Shown: positions 6,666-14,163 of the stretch, one piece after another
Position numbering within the stretch: the first letter of the stretch is position 1
How the letters are laid out: every line of letters starts with the position of its first letter
Position numbers and translations under genes: made by a program
NCBI GenBank assembly: GCA_902388545.1
Contig: CABMPS010000013.1
Location: 1 to 19,194 of the forward strand
From: an uncultured Collinsella sp.
Lineage (GTDB): Bacteria; Actinomycetota; Coriobacteriia; Coriobacteriales; Coriobacteriaceae
DNA length: 19,194 nt
Direction: 5' to 3'
Notes under the pieces: generated by a model
What the model was told of the DNA's origin: nothing
Seen by the model: only the letters and a program-made list of their open reading frames with translations
Databases searched by the model: none

Positions 6666-6681
6666 TGTAAACACGTCAACA
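6666..6681. promoter_or_regulatory. Putative operator 2 of the fab operon (imperfect palindrome)
   Basis: TGTAAACACGTCAACA matches operator 1 at 14 of 16 positions. It lies five bases before the fabH ribosome binding site AAAGGAGG (6687-6694) and just downstream of the expected transcription start. Centre-to-centre spacing from operator 1 is 48 bp. A roadblock or looping role is plausible but inferred. Confidence 0.6.
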
Positions 6682-6699
6682 ACTCAAAGGAGGTTAGTG

Positions 6700-7659
6700 A
6701 TGGGTTTCACGATTCTTGGAACAGGCTCGGCGCTTCCTAAGCGCAGTGTTTCCAATGACGAGCTGTCCGAGTTCCTCGATACCTCGGATGAGTGGATTTT
6801 TACCCGCACAGGTATTAAGAGTCGCCACGTCTGCACCACCGAGTCACTTGACGACCTTGCCGTAGCGGCGAGCGAGCGGGCACTTCAGGTGTCCGGAATC
6901 GACGCGAGCCAGTTGGATCTGATCGTCTGCTCGACGACGACGGGTGACCACCTTGTTCCCGCCGAGGCGTGTGCCGTCGCTGAGCGACTGGGCGCGACGT
7001 GCCCTGCCTTCGATGTCTCGGCTGCCTGCGCCGGCTTCGTATTTGCGCTCGATGTTGCCGAGGGCTATATCGCCCGAGGACGAGCCAAGCATGTGCTTGT
7101 CGTTGCCGCCGAGCAGATGACGCGCGCGCTCGACTGGACCGACCGCGCCACCTGTGTGCTCTTTGGCGATGGGGCAGGCGCCGCGGTGATTGAGGCTGGG
7201 GGAGACAGCCCCCTTGCCGTTGAGCTTTCGACGGCGCCCGACGTCGAGACGTTGTGCGTTCCCGGTCTGGTCGGCACCTCGCCGTTTAAGGCCTCCGCAG
7301 ATAGCGAGAGCGTGCTGTCCATGAATGGCCGCCGCGTGTTCAAGTTCGGCGTCAACGCGATTTGCGACACGGTCCATAAGCTTGCGAGCGATGCGGGCAT
7401 TTCGGTCGAGGACATCGACCATTTTGTATTCCATCAGGCTAACGAACGAATCCTGAGTCAGGCGGTCAAGCGCCTCGGTGTGCCAGACAAGCGCGTGGTT
7501 CGAACGCTGCGCGAGACCGGCAACATTTCGAGCGCATGCATTCCGCTTGCCCTCGACCGGCTGGCAAACGCCGGTGCACTTCACACGGGCGACACCATCA
7601 CCCTCGTTGGATTTGGCGCCGGTCTGGATATAGGTGGCTATCTACTTCGTTGGAAGTAG
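6700..7659 (+). CDS. fabH: Beta-ketoacyl-ACP synthase III
   Basis: A 319-residue initiating condensing enzyme that joins an acyl-CoA primer to malonyl-ACP to start fatty acid chains. The catalytic triad is visible: Cys110 in DVSAACAGF, His245 in FHQAN and Asn275 in GNISSACIP. The thiolase fold ends with the usual GFGAGLDIGGYLLRW. ATG 6700 is chosen because AAAGGAGG (6687-6694) is five bases upstream and the product then begins GFTILGTGSALP, the normal family start. A frame opening earlier (6553) adds 49 residues that overlap the promoter and operators. It is the first gene of the fab operon, 52 bases before acpP. Confidence 0.95.
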   Translation: MGFTILGTGSALPKRSVSNDELSEFLDTSDEWIFTRTGIKSRHVCTTESLDDLAVAASERALQVSGIDASQLDLIVCSTTTGDHLVPAEACAVAERLGATCPAFDVSAACAGFVFALDVAEGYIARGRAKHVLVVAAEQMTRALDWTDRATCVLFGDGAGAAVIEAGGDSPLAVELSTAPDVETLCVPGLVGTSPFKASADSESVLSMNGRRVFKFGVNAICDTVHKLASDAGISVEDIDHFVFHQANERILSQAVKRLGVPDKRVVRTLRETGNISSACIPLALDRLANAGALHTGDTITLVGFGAGLDIGGYLLRWK

Positions 7660-7711
7660 TTGCACATAGGAAATAAAAACGCCCCTAGGGCACAAACAAA
7701 GGAGAACTACC

Positions 7712-7948
7712 ATGGCAGATCAGAAGACCTTCGAGCGCGTTTGCGATGTTATCCGCGAGACCGCCGGTCTTGACGACGTCGAGATGAAGCCCGAGTCCAC
7801 GCTCGAGGAGATTGGTCTCGACAGTCTGGGCACCGTCGAGATCCTCGTCGCCGTTGAGGACGAGTTTGGCATCCAGCTCGATACCGAGGAGAACCCCAAG
7901 ACGGTCGGCGAGTTCGCCGATACGGTCGAGGCGGCATTGGAGAAGTAG
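7712..7948 (+). CDS. acpP: Acyl carrier protein
   Basis: A 78-residue acidic four-helix carrier protein. The phosphopantetheine attachment serine is in EEIGLDSLGTVEI, the DSL motif around residue 38. It carries growing acyl chains to every Fab enzyme encoded in this operon. GGAG (7701-7704) lies seven bases before ATG 7712. A small GCCC/GGGC inverted repeat lies in the fabH-acpP gap but has no T-run. fabK begins two bases after the acpP stop. No phosphopantetheinyl transferase gene is in the window. Confidence 0.96.
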   Translation: MADQKTFERVCDVIRETAGLDDVEMKPESTLEEIGLDSLGTVEILVAVEDEFGIQLDTEENPKTVGEFADTVEAALEK

Positions 7949-7950
7949 AG

Positions 7951-8895
7951 ATGCTCAAGACTCCTCTCTGCGATCTGCTCGGCATCGAAAAGCCCGTGTT
8001 CCAGGGCGGTATGGCCTGGATCGCCGACGCCTCGCTGGCGTCCGCAGTGTCCGAGGCGGGCGGCTTAGGGATTATCGCGGCCATGAACGCCGACGCCAAC
8101 TGGCTGCGCGACCAGATTCATGAGCTGCGCGCCAGGACGGATAAGCCCTTTGGCGTCAACGTCATGCTCATGAGCCCGTTTGCCGACGAGGTCGCGCGGG
8201 TCGTGATTGACGAGCGGGTGCCGGTCGTCGTGACGGGTGCCGGCAATCCCACCAAGTACATGAAGGCGTGGAACGAGGCGGGCATCAAGGTCATCCCGGT
8301 CGTTGCCTCGGTGGCGCTGGCGCGCCTCGTGGCGCGTCGTGGAGCCACTGCCGTGGTTGCCGAGGGTACCGAATCAGGCGGCCATATTGGCGAGACCTCG
8401 ACGATGGCACTGGTGCCGCAGGTTGTCGATGCGGTCGATATTCCCGTGGTTGCGGCTGGCGGTATCGCCGATGGCCGCGGCGTGGCGGCCGCCTTTATGC
8501 TGGGCGCCGCCGGCGTGCAGGTGGGTACGCGCTTTCTGATCGCAGATGAGTGCACCGTATCCGAACAGTACAAAGAGCTGGTGCTCAAAGCAGGCGATAC
8601 GTCGACGCGTGCGACCGGTCGCTCGACGGGACATCCGGTTCGCGCCCTCAAGAGCCCCTTCACCAACGCGTATGCCAAGAACGAGGCGGCGGGCGCAAGC
8701 CCCGAGGAGCTCGGGGCCATGGGCACGGGCGCGCTTCGTAAAGCCGCAAAGGACGGTAATTACGAAGAGGGTTCGTATTTGTGCGGACAGATTGCCGGCA
8801 TGGTCAACGAACGCCAGAGCGCACGCGAAATCGTCGACGATTTGGTGGATGGCGCCGAGCACGTCCTGAAGGGTGCGTGCGCATGGGTGGCGTAG
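7951..8895 (+). CDS. fabK: Enoyl-ACP reductase II (FMN-dependent)
   Basis: A 314-residue FabK that performs the last reduction of each elongation cycle using FMN and NAD(P)H. It has the nitronate monooxygenase-like TIM-barrel fold: FQGGMAWIADASLASAVSEAGG near residues 17-38, ESGGHIGE at 141-148 with His145, and the flavin-phosphate segment AAGGIADGRGVAAAF near 168-182 followed by GTRF. FabK is the enoyl reductase type that tolerates triclosan, unlike FabI. No fabI is seen in the window. The C-terminus overlaps fabD by 13 bases, and the ribosome binding site lies inside the end of acpP. Confidence 0.94.
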   Translation: MLKTPLCDLLGIEKPVFQGGMAWIADASLASAVSEAGGLGIIAAMNADANWLRDQIHELRARTDKPFGVNVMLMSPFADEVARVVIDERVPVVVTGAGNPTKYMKAWNEAGIKVIPVVASVALARLVARRGATAVVAEGTESGGHIGETSTMALVPQVVDAVDIPVVAAGGIADGRGVAAAFMLGAAGVQVGTRFLIADECTVSEQYKELVLKAGDTSTRATGRSTGHPVRALKSPFTNAYAKNEAAGASPEELGAMGTGALRKAAKDGNYEEGSYLCGQIAGMVNERQSAREIVDDLVDGAEHVLKGACAWVA

Positions 8896-9809
8896 CGTTT
8901 CTGTTTGCCGGCCAGGGCGCCCAGCACCCCGCGATGGGCGTCGACCTGATCGAGGCATCGCCGGCCGCCGCCGAGGTGTTCGCCATTGCCGACGAGGTGC
9001 GCCCGGGGACCAGTGAGCAGTGCCGAAGCGCCTCCAAGGAGGAACTCTCGCAGACCGAGAACACGCAGCCGTGCGTGTTCGTTCACGATCTGGCAGCGGC
9101 TGTCACCCTGCGTGAGCGCGGCGTGGTACCTGCCGCCTGTGCGGGTTTTTCGCTTGGCGAGGTCGCCGCGCTCACCTTTGCGGGGGCGTTCGATACGCGA
9201 GCGGGCTTTGAGCTCGTGTGCGAGCGCGCGGCGCTGATGGCCGCGGCTGCCGAGCGCCATCCGGGCGGCATGCGCGCCGTCATCAAGCTCGATGCGGCGC
9301 AAGTCGAGAACCTGGCAAAACAGGCCGGCGAGGACTGCTGGCCGGTCAACTACAACAGTCCGCAGCAGACGGTTGTTGCCGGAGCGCCCGAGGCGCTGCA
9401 GGAGCTCGACGTCCTAGTAAAAGAGGCTGGCGGCCGCGCTATGAAAGTCGCGGTGTCGGGCGCATTTCATAGCCCCTATATGGCCGAGGCGACTGAGGGG
9501 CTGGCGACGTATATCCAAGCCGGCCACGCGCCGTCACCGCTGCTGATTCCGGTCATGGCAAACATGACGGCGGCGCCCTATCCGGCGGACCCGCGAGCGG
9601 CATCGGATGTCTTGGCCAATCAGGTGAGTCATGCCGTTCGTTGGGTCGACACGCTGCATGCTCTGCAGAATCAGGGCATCGACACGTTTATTGAGGTCGG
9701 CCCTGGCAAAACGCTGTCGGGCCTGGCCAAGCGTACGCTGAGCGACGTTCGCGTGTATTCGTGCGAAACGGCCGAGCAGGTCGCAGCTATTGCCGACGAG
9801 CTCGCATAG
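8883..9809 (+). CDS. fabD: Malonyl-CoA:ACP transacylase
   Basis: A 308-residue transferase that loads malonate from malonyl-CoA onto AcpP. Motifs are GQGAQ at 10-14, the nucleophile serine Ser90 in GFSLGE (88-93), Arg115 in CERAALM and the catalytic His196 in AFHSPYM. The usual GHSxGE motif is changed to GFSLGE here, so the His beside the serine is Phe. ATG 8883 gives the family N-terminus GGVAFLFAGQGAQ, with GAAGGG about nine bases upstream; GTG 8877 is an alternative. A longer frame from 8781 is a basic, non-family extension lying over fabK. The 13-base overlap with fabK suggests coupled translation. Confidence 0.94.
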   Translation: MGGVAFLFAGQGAQHPAMGVDLIEASPAAAEVFAIADEVRPGTSEQCRSASKEELSQTENTQPCVFVHDLAAAVTLRERGVVPAACAGFSLGEVAALTFAGAFDTRAGFELVCERAALMAAAAERHPGGMRAVIKLDAAQVENLAKQAGEDCWPVNYNSPQQTVVAGAPEALQELDVLVKEAGGRAMKVAVSGAFHSPYMAEATEGLATYIQAGHAPSPLLIPVMANMTAAPYPADPRAASDVLANQVSHAVRWVDTLHALQNQGIDTFIEVGPGKTLSGLAKRTLSDVRVYSCETAEQVAAIADELA

Positions 9810-9839
9810 TCCACAGGGCTGTAACCCGAAAGGAATGAC

Positions 9840-10613
9840 ATGGGCAACTTGAACAACGGCGCGCTCGAGCGCAACGACTCACGTCGTGTGGCACTGGTCA
9901 CGGGCGGCTCGCGGGGTATCGGCCGCGCCTGCGCTGTCGGTCTGGCGGAGGACGGCTTTGATATCGCCGTCGTCTATGCCGGCAGCGTCGATGCGGCGCG
10001 CAAGACGTGCGAAGCCTGTGAGGCGGTTGGCGCCACGGCACGCGCATATCAATGCGACGTGGCCGATCCCGCTGCTGTCAACGCGTGCGTGGAAGCGGTC
10101 CTCAACGACTTTGGTTCCATTTGGGCGCTCGTCAACAACGCCGGCATCACCCGCGATGGCCTGCTCATGCGCATGGGCGATGACGCATTCGATCGCGTGC
10201 TCGATGTCAATCTCAAGGGAACATTCAATATGACGCGCGCGCTCACCAAGACCTTTATGCGCCAGCGCGGCGGTTGCGTCGTCAACATGAGCTCGGTCGT
10301 GGGCCTGATGGGCAATGCCGGGCAAGCCAACTACGCTGCTTCCAAGGCGGGCGTGATAGGGCTTACCAAGGCGGTGGCGCGCGAGCTTGCGCCTCGTGGC
10401 GTACGAGCGAACGCGGTCGCTCCCGGGTTTGTCGAGACAGATATGACGGCAAAGCTCTCGGAGAAGGTGCGTACGGCAACCGAGGAACAGATTCCCCTTA
10501 AGCGCATGGCACGTCCCGAGGAAGTGGCCGGCGTGGTGCGCTTTTTAGCGAGCGATGCGGCTGCTTACATTACGGGCGAGGTCGTGCGCGTCGACGGCGG
10601 AATGGCGATGTAG
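9840..10613 (+). CDS. fabG: 3-oxoacyl-ACP reductase
   Basis: A 257-residue NADPH-dependent short-chain dehydrogenase/reductase that reduces the 3-keto group after condensation. The cofactor motif TGGSRGIG is at 21-28, NNAG at 99-102, and the catalytic set Ser152, Tyr165 and Lys169 in the SSVVG and QANYAASKAG segments. The end DGGMAM is standard. Residues 1-15 (GNLNNGALERNDS) are a short extra N-terminus compared with most FabG proteins. ATG 9840 is kept because AAAGGA lies just upstream. It sits between fabD and fabF, the usual position in FASII clusters. Confidence 0.96.
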   Translation: MGNLNNGALERNDSRRVALVTGGSRGIGRACAVGLAEDGFDIAVVYAGSVDAARKTCEACEAVGATARAYQCDVADPAAVNACVEAVLNDFGSIWALVNNAGITRDGLLMRMGDDAFDRVLDVNLKGTFNMTRALTKTFMRQRGGCVVNMSSVVGLMGNAGQANYAASKAGVIGLTKAVARELAPRGVRANAVAPGFVETDMTAKLSEKVRTATEEQIPLKRMARPEEVAGVVRFLASDAAAYITGEVVRVDGGMAM

Positions 10614-10652
10614 AAACCAGGGCCGAAGAACGGCTTGGATGAGGAGACCATG

Positions 10653-11900
10653 ATGGAACAGAGAGTTGCAATCACCGGCATCGGTGCCGTATCGCCGCTC
10701 GGCAACACCGCGCTTGCCACCTGGGCGGCCATGTGCGCCGGGACCTGTGGCATCGGCCCGATCACGCACTTTGATACCGATGCGTTTACCGTCAAGGTGG
10801 CGGCCGAAGTCAAGGGCTTTGACGGCAACGAGTACTTTGGCAAGCGCGACGCCAAGCATCTGGACCCCTGCGTTCAGTTTGCGCTGGTGGCTTCGGACGA
10901 GGCAATGCACGATGCGGGCTTTGATGCCGAAGGCGCCATCGATCGCGAGCGCCTGGGCGTTTACGTGGGGTCGGGCGTGGGCGGCATGCAGACGCTCGTC
11001 GACAACGTCCACACGATCGCCGATCGTGGACCTCGCCGCGCATCGCCCTATATGATTGCGATGATGATCCCCAACATGGCTTCGGGCAATATCGCGATCC
11101 GCCACAAGGCAAAGGGACCGACCCTGCCAGTCGTGACTGCTTGCGCGACCTCGGCCCATGCGGTGGGCGAGGCGTTCCGCGCCATCAAGCACGGCTATGC
11201 CGACGCGATCCTCGCGGGCGGCGCCGAGGCGGCCATTATCCCCGATGCCGTTGCAGGCTTTACGTCCTGCCGCGCATTGACCACCAACCCCGATCCTGCG
11301 ACGGCTTGCCGCCCGTTCGATGCAGACCGCGACGGCTTTGTGATGGGCGAGGGCGCTTGCGTGCTGGTACTCGAGAGCATGGAACATGCGCAGGCGCGCG
11401 GTGCGCACATTTATGCCGAGGTCGTGGGCTACGGCAACACCGATGATGCTTATCACATCACGAGTCCCGATCCCGAGGCTGCCGGCATTGCCCGCGCGAT
11501 ATCGCTGGCGGTGGCCGAGGGCGACGTCAAGCCTTCCGAGGGCCTCTACATCAATGCCCACGGCACCTCGACCAAGCTTAATGATTCGTCCGAGACGGCG
11601 GGCATTAAGCGAGCGCTCGGCGAGGACGCGGCGCGCGCCGCACATGTCTCGTCGACCAAGTCGATGACGGGGCACATGATCGGTGCCACGGGGGCCATTG
11701 AGGTCATGGCCTGCGCCATGGCACTCGAGCAGGGCGTGGTGCCGCCGACCATTAACTACCACACGCCCGATTCCGCCTGCGATCTTGATTACACGCCCAA
11801 TCGCGCGGTTCGCGCCGACCTTACCTGGGCGCTTTCGACCAACCTAGGCTTTGGCGGGCACAACGCCGCCATCGCGCTGCGTAGATATACGAGGAGCTAG
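10653..11900 (+). CDS. fabF: Beta-ketoacyl-ACP synthase II
   Basis: A 415-residue elongating condensing enzyme that extends acyl-ACP with malonyl-ACP. The Cys-His-His triad is Cys164 in VTACATSAH, His303 in NAHGTSTKLND and His341 in TGHMIGATGA, with Lys336 in STKSMTG. It ends with the usual NLGFGGHNAAIALRR segment. ATG 10653 is preferred, six bases after GAGGAG (10641-10646); ATG 10650 and TTG 10635 are in-frame alternatives adding one and six residues. It is three bases before accB, so elongation and carboxylase genes are tightly joined. Confidence 0.95.
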   Translation: MEQRVAITGIGAVSPLGNTALATWAAMCAGTCGIGPITHFDTDAFTVKVAAEVKGFDGNEYFGKRDAKHLDPCVQFALVASDEAMHDAGFDAEGAIDRERLGVYVGSGVGGMQTLVDNVHTIADRGPRRASPYMIAMMIPNMASGNIAIRHKAKGPTLPVVTACATSAHAVGEAFRAIKHGYADAILAGGAEAAIIPDAVAGFTSCRALTTNPDPATACRPFDADRDGFVMGEGACVLVLESMEHAQARGAHIYAEVVGYGNTDDAYHITSPDPEAAGIARAISLAVAEGDVKPSEGLYINAHGTSTKLNDSSETAGIKRALGEDAARAAHVSSTKSMTGHMIGATGAIEVMACAMALEQGVVPPTINYHTPDSACDLDYTPNRAVRADLTWALSTNLGFGGHNAAIALRRYTRS

Positions 11901-11903
11901 AGC

Positions 11904-12377
11904 ATGGATTCCAAAAGACTTGCCGAGATAGCCGATGTGATGGAGGACCGCGGCCTCACGCGCGTACGCGTTGAGGAGCCCGATGGCACCGCGGTCGAAC
12001 TCGAGCGCGCGAGTGTGGCGCAGCCGGTTGCCGTGCCCATGCCTATGCCGGGTGCCGTGGCCGCTCAAGTTGCAGCTCCCACAGTCGCGCCTGCCGCACC
12101 GGAACCCGCCACGCAGACACCTGCCGCCGCGCCGGAGCCCAAGGGCACCGAGGTGACTGCTCCCATGGTGGGCGTCTTCTATGCTGCCCCTGCGCCGGGC
12201 GACGAGCCATTTGTGCGCGTGGGCTCCAAGGTCAAGGCCGGCGAGACCCTCTGCATCATCGAGGCCATGAAGGTTCTCAACGAGGTGACGGCCGAGGCAG
12301 ACGGTGAGGTGCTCGAGATCTGCGTGGCCGACGGCGACCTCGTGGAGTTTGGCAGCTGCCTCATGAGGATCGGATAG
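11904..12377 (+). CDS. accB: Acetyl-CoA carboxylase biotin carboxyl carrier protein
   Basis: A 157-residue protein carrying biotin between the AccC and AccDA active sites. An N-terminal segment (about 1-36) is followed by a flexible Ala/Pro-rich linker (about 38-80) and a C-terminal biotinyl domain. The biotinylation site is Lys123 in EAMK, 35 residues from the end, the standard distance. It is the expected substrate of BirA, encoded divergently at 5749-6525. GAGGAG lies eight bases before ATG 11904, inside the fabF end. The linker length and composition are ordinary for the family. Confidence 0.95.
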   Translation: MDSKRLAEIADVMEDRGLTRVRVEEPDGTAVELERASVAQPVAVPMPMPGAVAAQVAAPTVAPAAPEPATQTPAAAPEPKGTEVTAPMVGVFYAAPAPGDEPFVRVGSKVKAGETLCIIEAMKVLNEVTAEADGEVLEICVADGDLVEFGSCLMRIG

Positions 12378-12386
12378 GTGATATCC

Positions 12387-12809
12387 ATGAACAAAGAAGA
12401 GCTCAAGAAGCTGTTACCGCATCGCGAGCCGATGCTTTTGCTCGACGAAGCCGAGCTGGTGGGCGACGAGGCCCACGGCAAGATCACGATTACAGGCGAC
12501 GAGTACTTTTTGCAGGGACATTTTCCGGGAAACCCGGTCGTTCCCGGCGTGATTCAGTGCGAGATGCTCGCCCAGAACTGCTGCGTGCTGCTGATGGGCG
12601 ATGAGGAGGCGCGCGGCGCGACGCCGTTCTACACGAGTCTGGACAAGGTGCGCTTTAAGCGTCCGGTGCGCCCGGGCGACACGGTGGATCTAGTGTGCTC
12701 CATCACGCGTGCGCGCGGGCCGTTCCGCTTTGCGACGGGTACTGCGAGCGTCAACGGTGAGGTTTGCTGCCGCGCCGATATGTCTTTTGCACTCATGCAC
12801 GAAAGTTAA
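12387..12809 (+). CDS. fabZ: 3-hydroxyacyl-ACP dehydratase
   Basis: A 140-residue hot-dog fold dehydratase that converts 3-hydroxyacyl-ACP to trans-2-enoyl-ACP. The active site is His45 in GHFPGNP and Glu59 in VIQCEMLAQ. The N-terminus KKLLPHREPMLLLD is typical. Start choice is between ATG 12387, with AGGTGA four bases upstream, and GTG 12378 directly after the accB stop, adding three residues; ATG is preferred. It sits between accB and accC, an arrangement shared with streptococcal fab clusters. No FabA or FabM isomerase is nearby, so this operon alone does not explain unsaturated fatty acid synthesis. Confidence 0.95.
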   Translation: MNKEELKKLLPHREPMLLLDEAELVGDEAHGKITITGDEYFLQGHFPGNPVVPGVIQCEMLAQNCCVLLMGDEEARGATPFYTSLDKVRFKRPVRPGDTVDLVCSITRARGPFRFATGTASVNGEVCCRADMSFALMHES

Positions 12810-12819
12810 GGAAGGCTCC

Positions 12820-14163
12820 ATGTTCGACAAAGTGCTCATCGCCAACCGCGGCGAAGTCGCGGTCCGTGTTATCCGCGCGTGCCGCGATATGGGCATCAAG
12901 ACCGTCGCCGTTTATTCCACGGCCGATGCGGACGCGCTACACGTGCAGCTTGCCGACGAGGCGTATTGCATCGGCGGCCCGCGTCTTGCCGAGAGCTACC
13001 TCAACGACGATGCCGTGCTCACCTGTGCCGTAAAGTCGGGAGCTAAGGCAATTCATCCCGGCTATGGCTTCTTTTCCGAGAAGGCGAGCTTCGTGCGCGA
13101 CTGCGACAAGTTCGGTCTGGCGTTTGTCGGTCCTTCGGCCGAGGTGATCGACAGCATGGGCGACAAGGACGCCGCACGCCGAACGGCCGCTGCTGCGGGC
13201 GTGCCCATCGTGCCGGGCTGCGATTTGCTCAAAAGCCCCGAGGAAGCAACGGCCGAGGCCGAGCGCATCGGCTGCCCCGTGCTTATTAAGGCGCGCGCGG
13301 GCGGCGGCGGTCGCGGTATTCGCAAGGTCGAGCGCGTGGAAGATGCGGCAAAGGCGTTCATCGAGGCGCGTGCCGAGGGTGAGGCCGTTTTTGGCGACGG
13401 CGAGTGCTACATGGAGAAGTTCGTTGCGCCGGCGCATCACGTTGAGGTACAGATTATGGCCGATAAGCAGGGCCATGTGTTTTCGCTCGGCGAGCGCGAG
13501 TGCTCGGTGCAGCGCCGCAACCAAAAGCTGATCGAGGAGAGCCCCGCGCCGTGCCTCGACGGACGCGATGATATTCGCGCGCGCATGCACAAGGCCGCGC
13601 GCGACCTGGCTCGTGCCGTTGGCTATGAGGGCGCTGGCACCATCGAGTTTTTGTACTCAGATGACGGCAATTTCTACTTTATGGAAATGAACACGCGCTT
13701 GCAGGTGGAGCATCCGGTTACGGAGTTTGTGACCGATACCGACCTGGTCAAGTGGCAGCTGCGCGTGGCTGCCGGCCAGCCTCTGCCCTTTGAGCAGGAG
13801 GACGTACCGGTCCGCAACCACGCCATGGAGTGCCGCATCAATGCCGAAACGCCGGACTTTCTACCGTCATGTGGAACGGTCACCGCGTTGCGTGTGCCGG
13901 GTGGTCCGCGCGTGCGCTGGGATTCCGCCATGTTTACCGGAGCGAAAGTTCCGCCGTACTACGACTCCATGCTCGGCAAGCTCATCGTGTGCGCGCCCAC
14001 GCGTGACGGTGCCATTCGCAAGATGCGCTCGGCCCTGGGCGAGCTCGTGATTGAGGGCGTGAGCGAAAATAGCGAGCTTCAGCTCGACGTGCTGGCAAAC
14101 GACGAGTTTTTGTCGGGCATGTATCACACCGATCTGATGGGGCATCTCTATGCTGATGAATAG
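12820..14163 (+). CDS. accC: Acetyl-CoA carboxylase biotin carboxylase subunit
   Basis: A 447-residue ATP-grasp enzyme that carboxylates the biotin on AccB with bicarbonate and ATP. The N-terminus FDKVLIANRGEVAVRVIRA starts the biotin carboxylase domain. The glycine-rich ATP loop GGGGRGIRKV is at 161-170, and EMNTRLQVEHPVTE at 289-302 carries metal- and biotin-binding residues. ATG 12820 is used because AAGGAAGG lies just upstream and the family start matches; a longer open frame beginning at 12709 lies over fabZ. The 3' end overlaps accDA by 14 bases, suggesting coupled translation of carboxylase subunits. Confidence 0.96.
   Translation: MFDKVLIANRGEVAVRVIRACRDMGIKTVAVYSTADADALHVQLADEAYCIGGPRLAESYLNDDAVLTCAVKSGAKAIHPGYGFFSEKASFVRDCDKFGLAFVGPSAEVIDSMGDKDAARRTAAAAGVPIVPGCDLLKSPEEATAEAERIGCPVLIKARAGGGGRGIRKVERVEDAAKAFIEARAEGEAVFGDGECYMEKFVAPAHHVEVQIMADKQGHVFSLGERECSVQRRNQKLIEESPAPCLDGRDDIRARMHKAARDLARAVGYEGAGTIEFLYSDDGNFYFMEMNTRLQVEHPVTEFVTDTDLVKWQLRVAAGQPLPFEQEDVPVRNHAMECRINAETPDFLPSCGTVTALRVPGGPRVRWDSAMFTGAKVPPYYDSMLGKLIVCAPTRDGAIRKMRSALGELVIEGVSENSELQLDVLANDEFLSGMYHTDLMGHLYADE

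Noticed and set aside
6618..6681. Reading the fab palindromes as catabolite-repression (cre) or LexA sites.
   Set aside because: The 7-2-7 TGTTAAC/GTTAACA spacing and centre do not fit the 14-bp cre pattern or the actinobacterial/Bacillus LexA boxes.
6553..6699. A 49-residue N-terminal extension of FabH.
   Set aside because: It would place the proposed promoter and both palindromes inside coding sequence, is unlike the FabH family, and a strong ribosome binding site precedes ATG 6700.
10545..11762. A 405-codon minus-strand frame opposite fabF.
   Set aside because: His/Arg/Gly-rich shadow of fabF with no domain features; fabF shows all catalytic residues.
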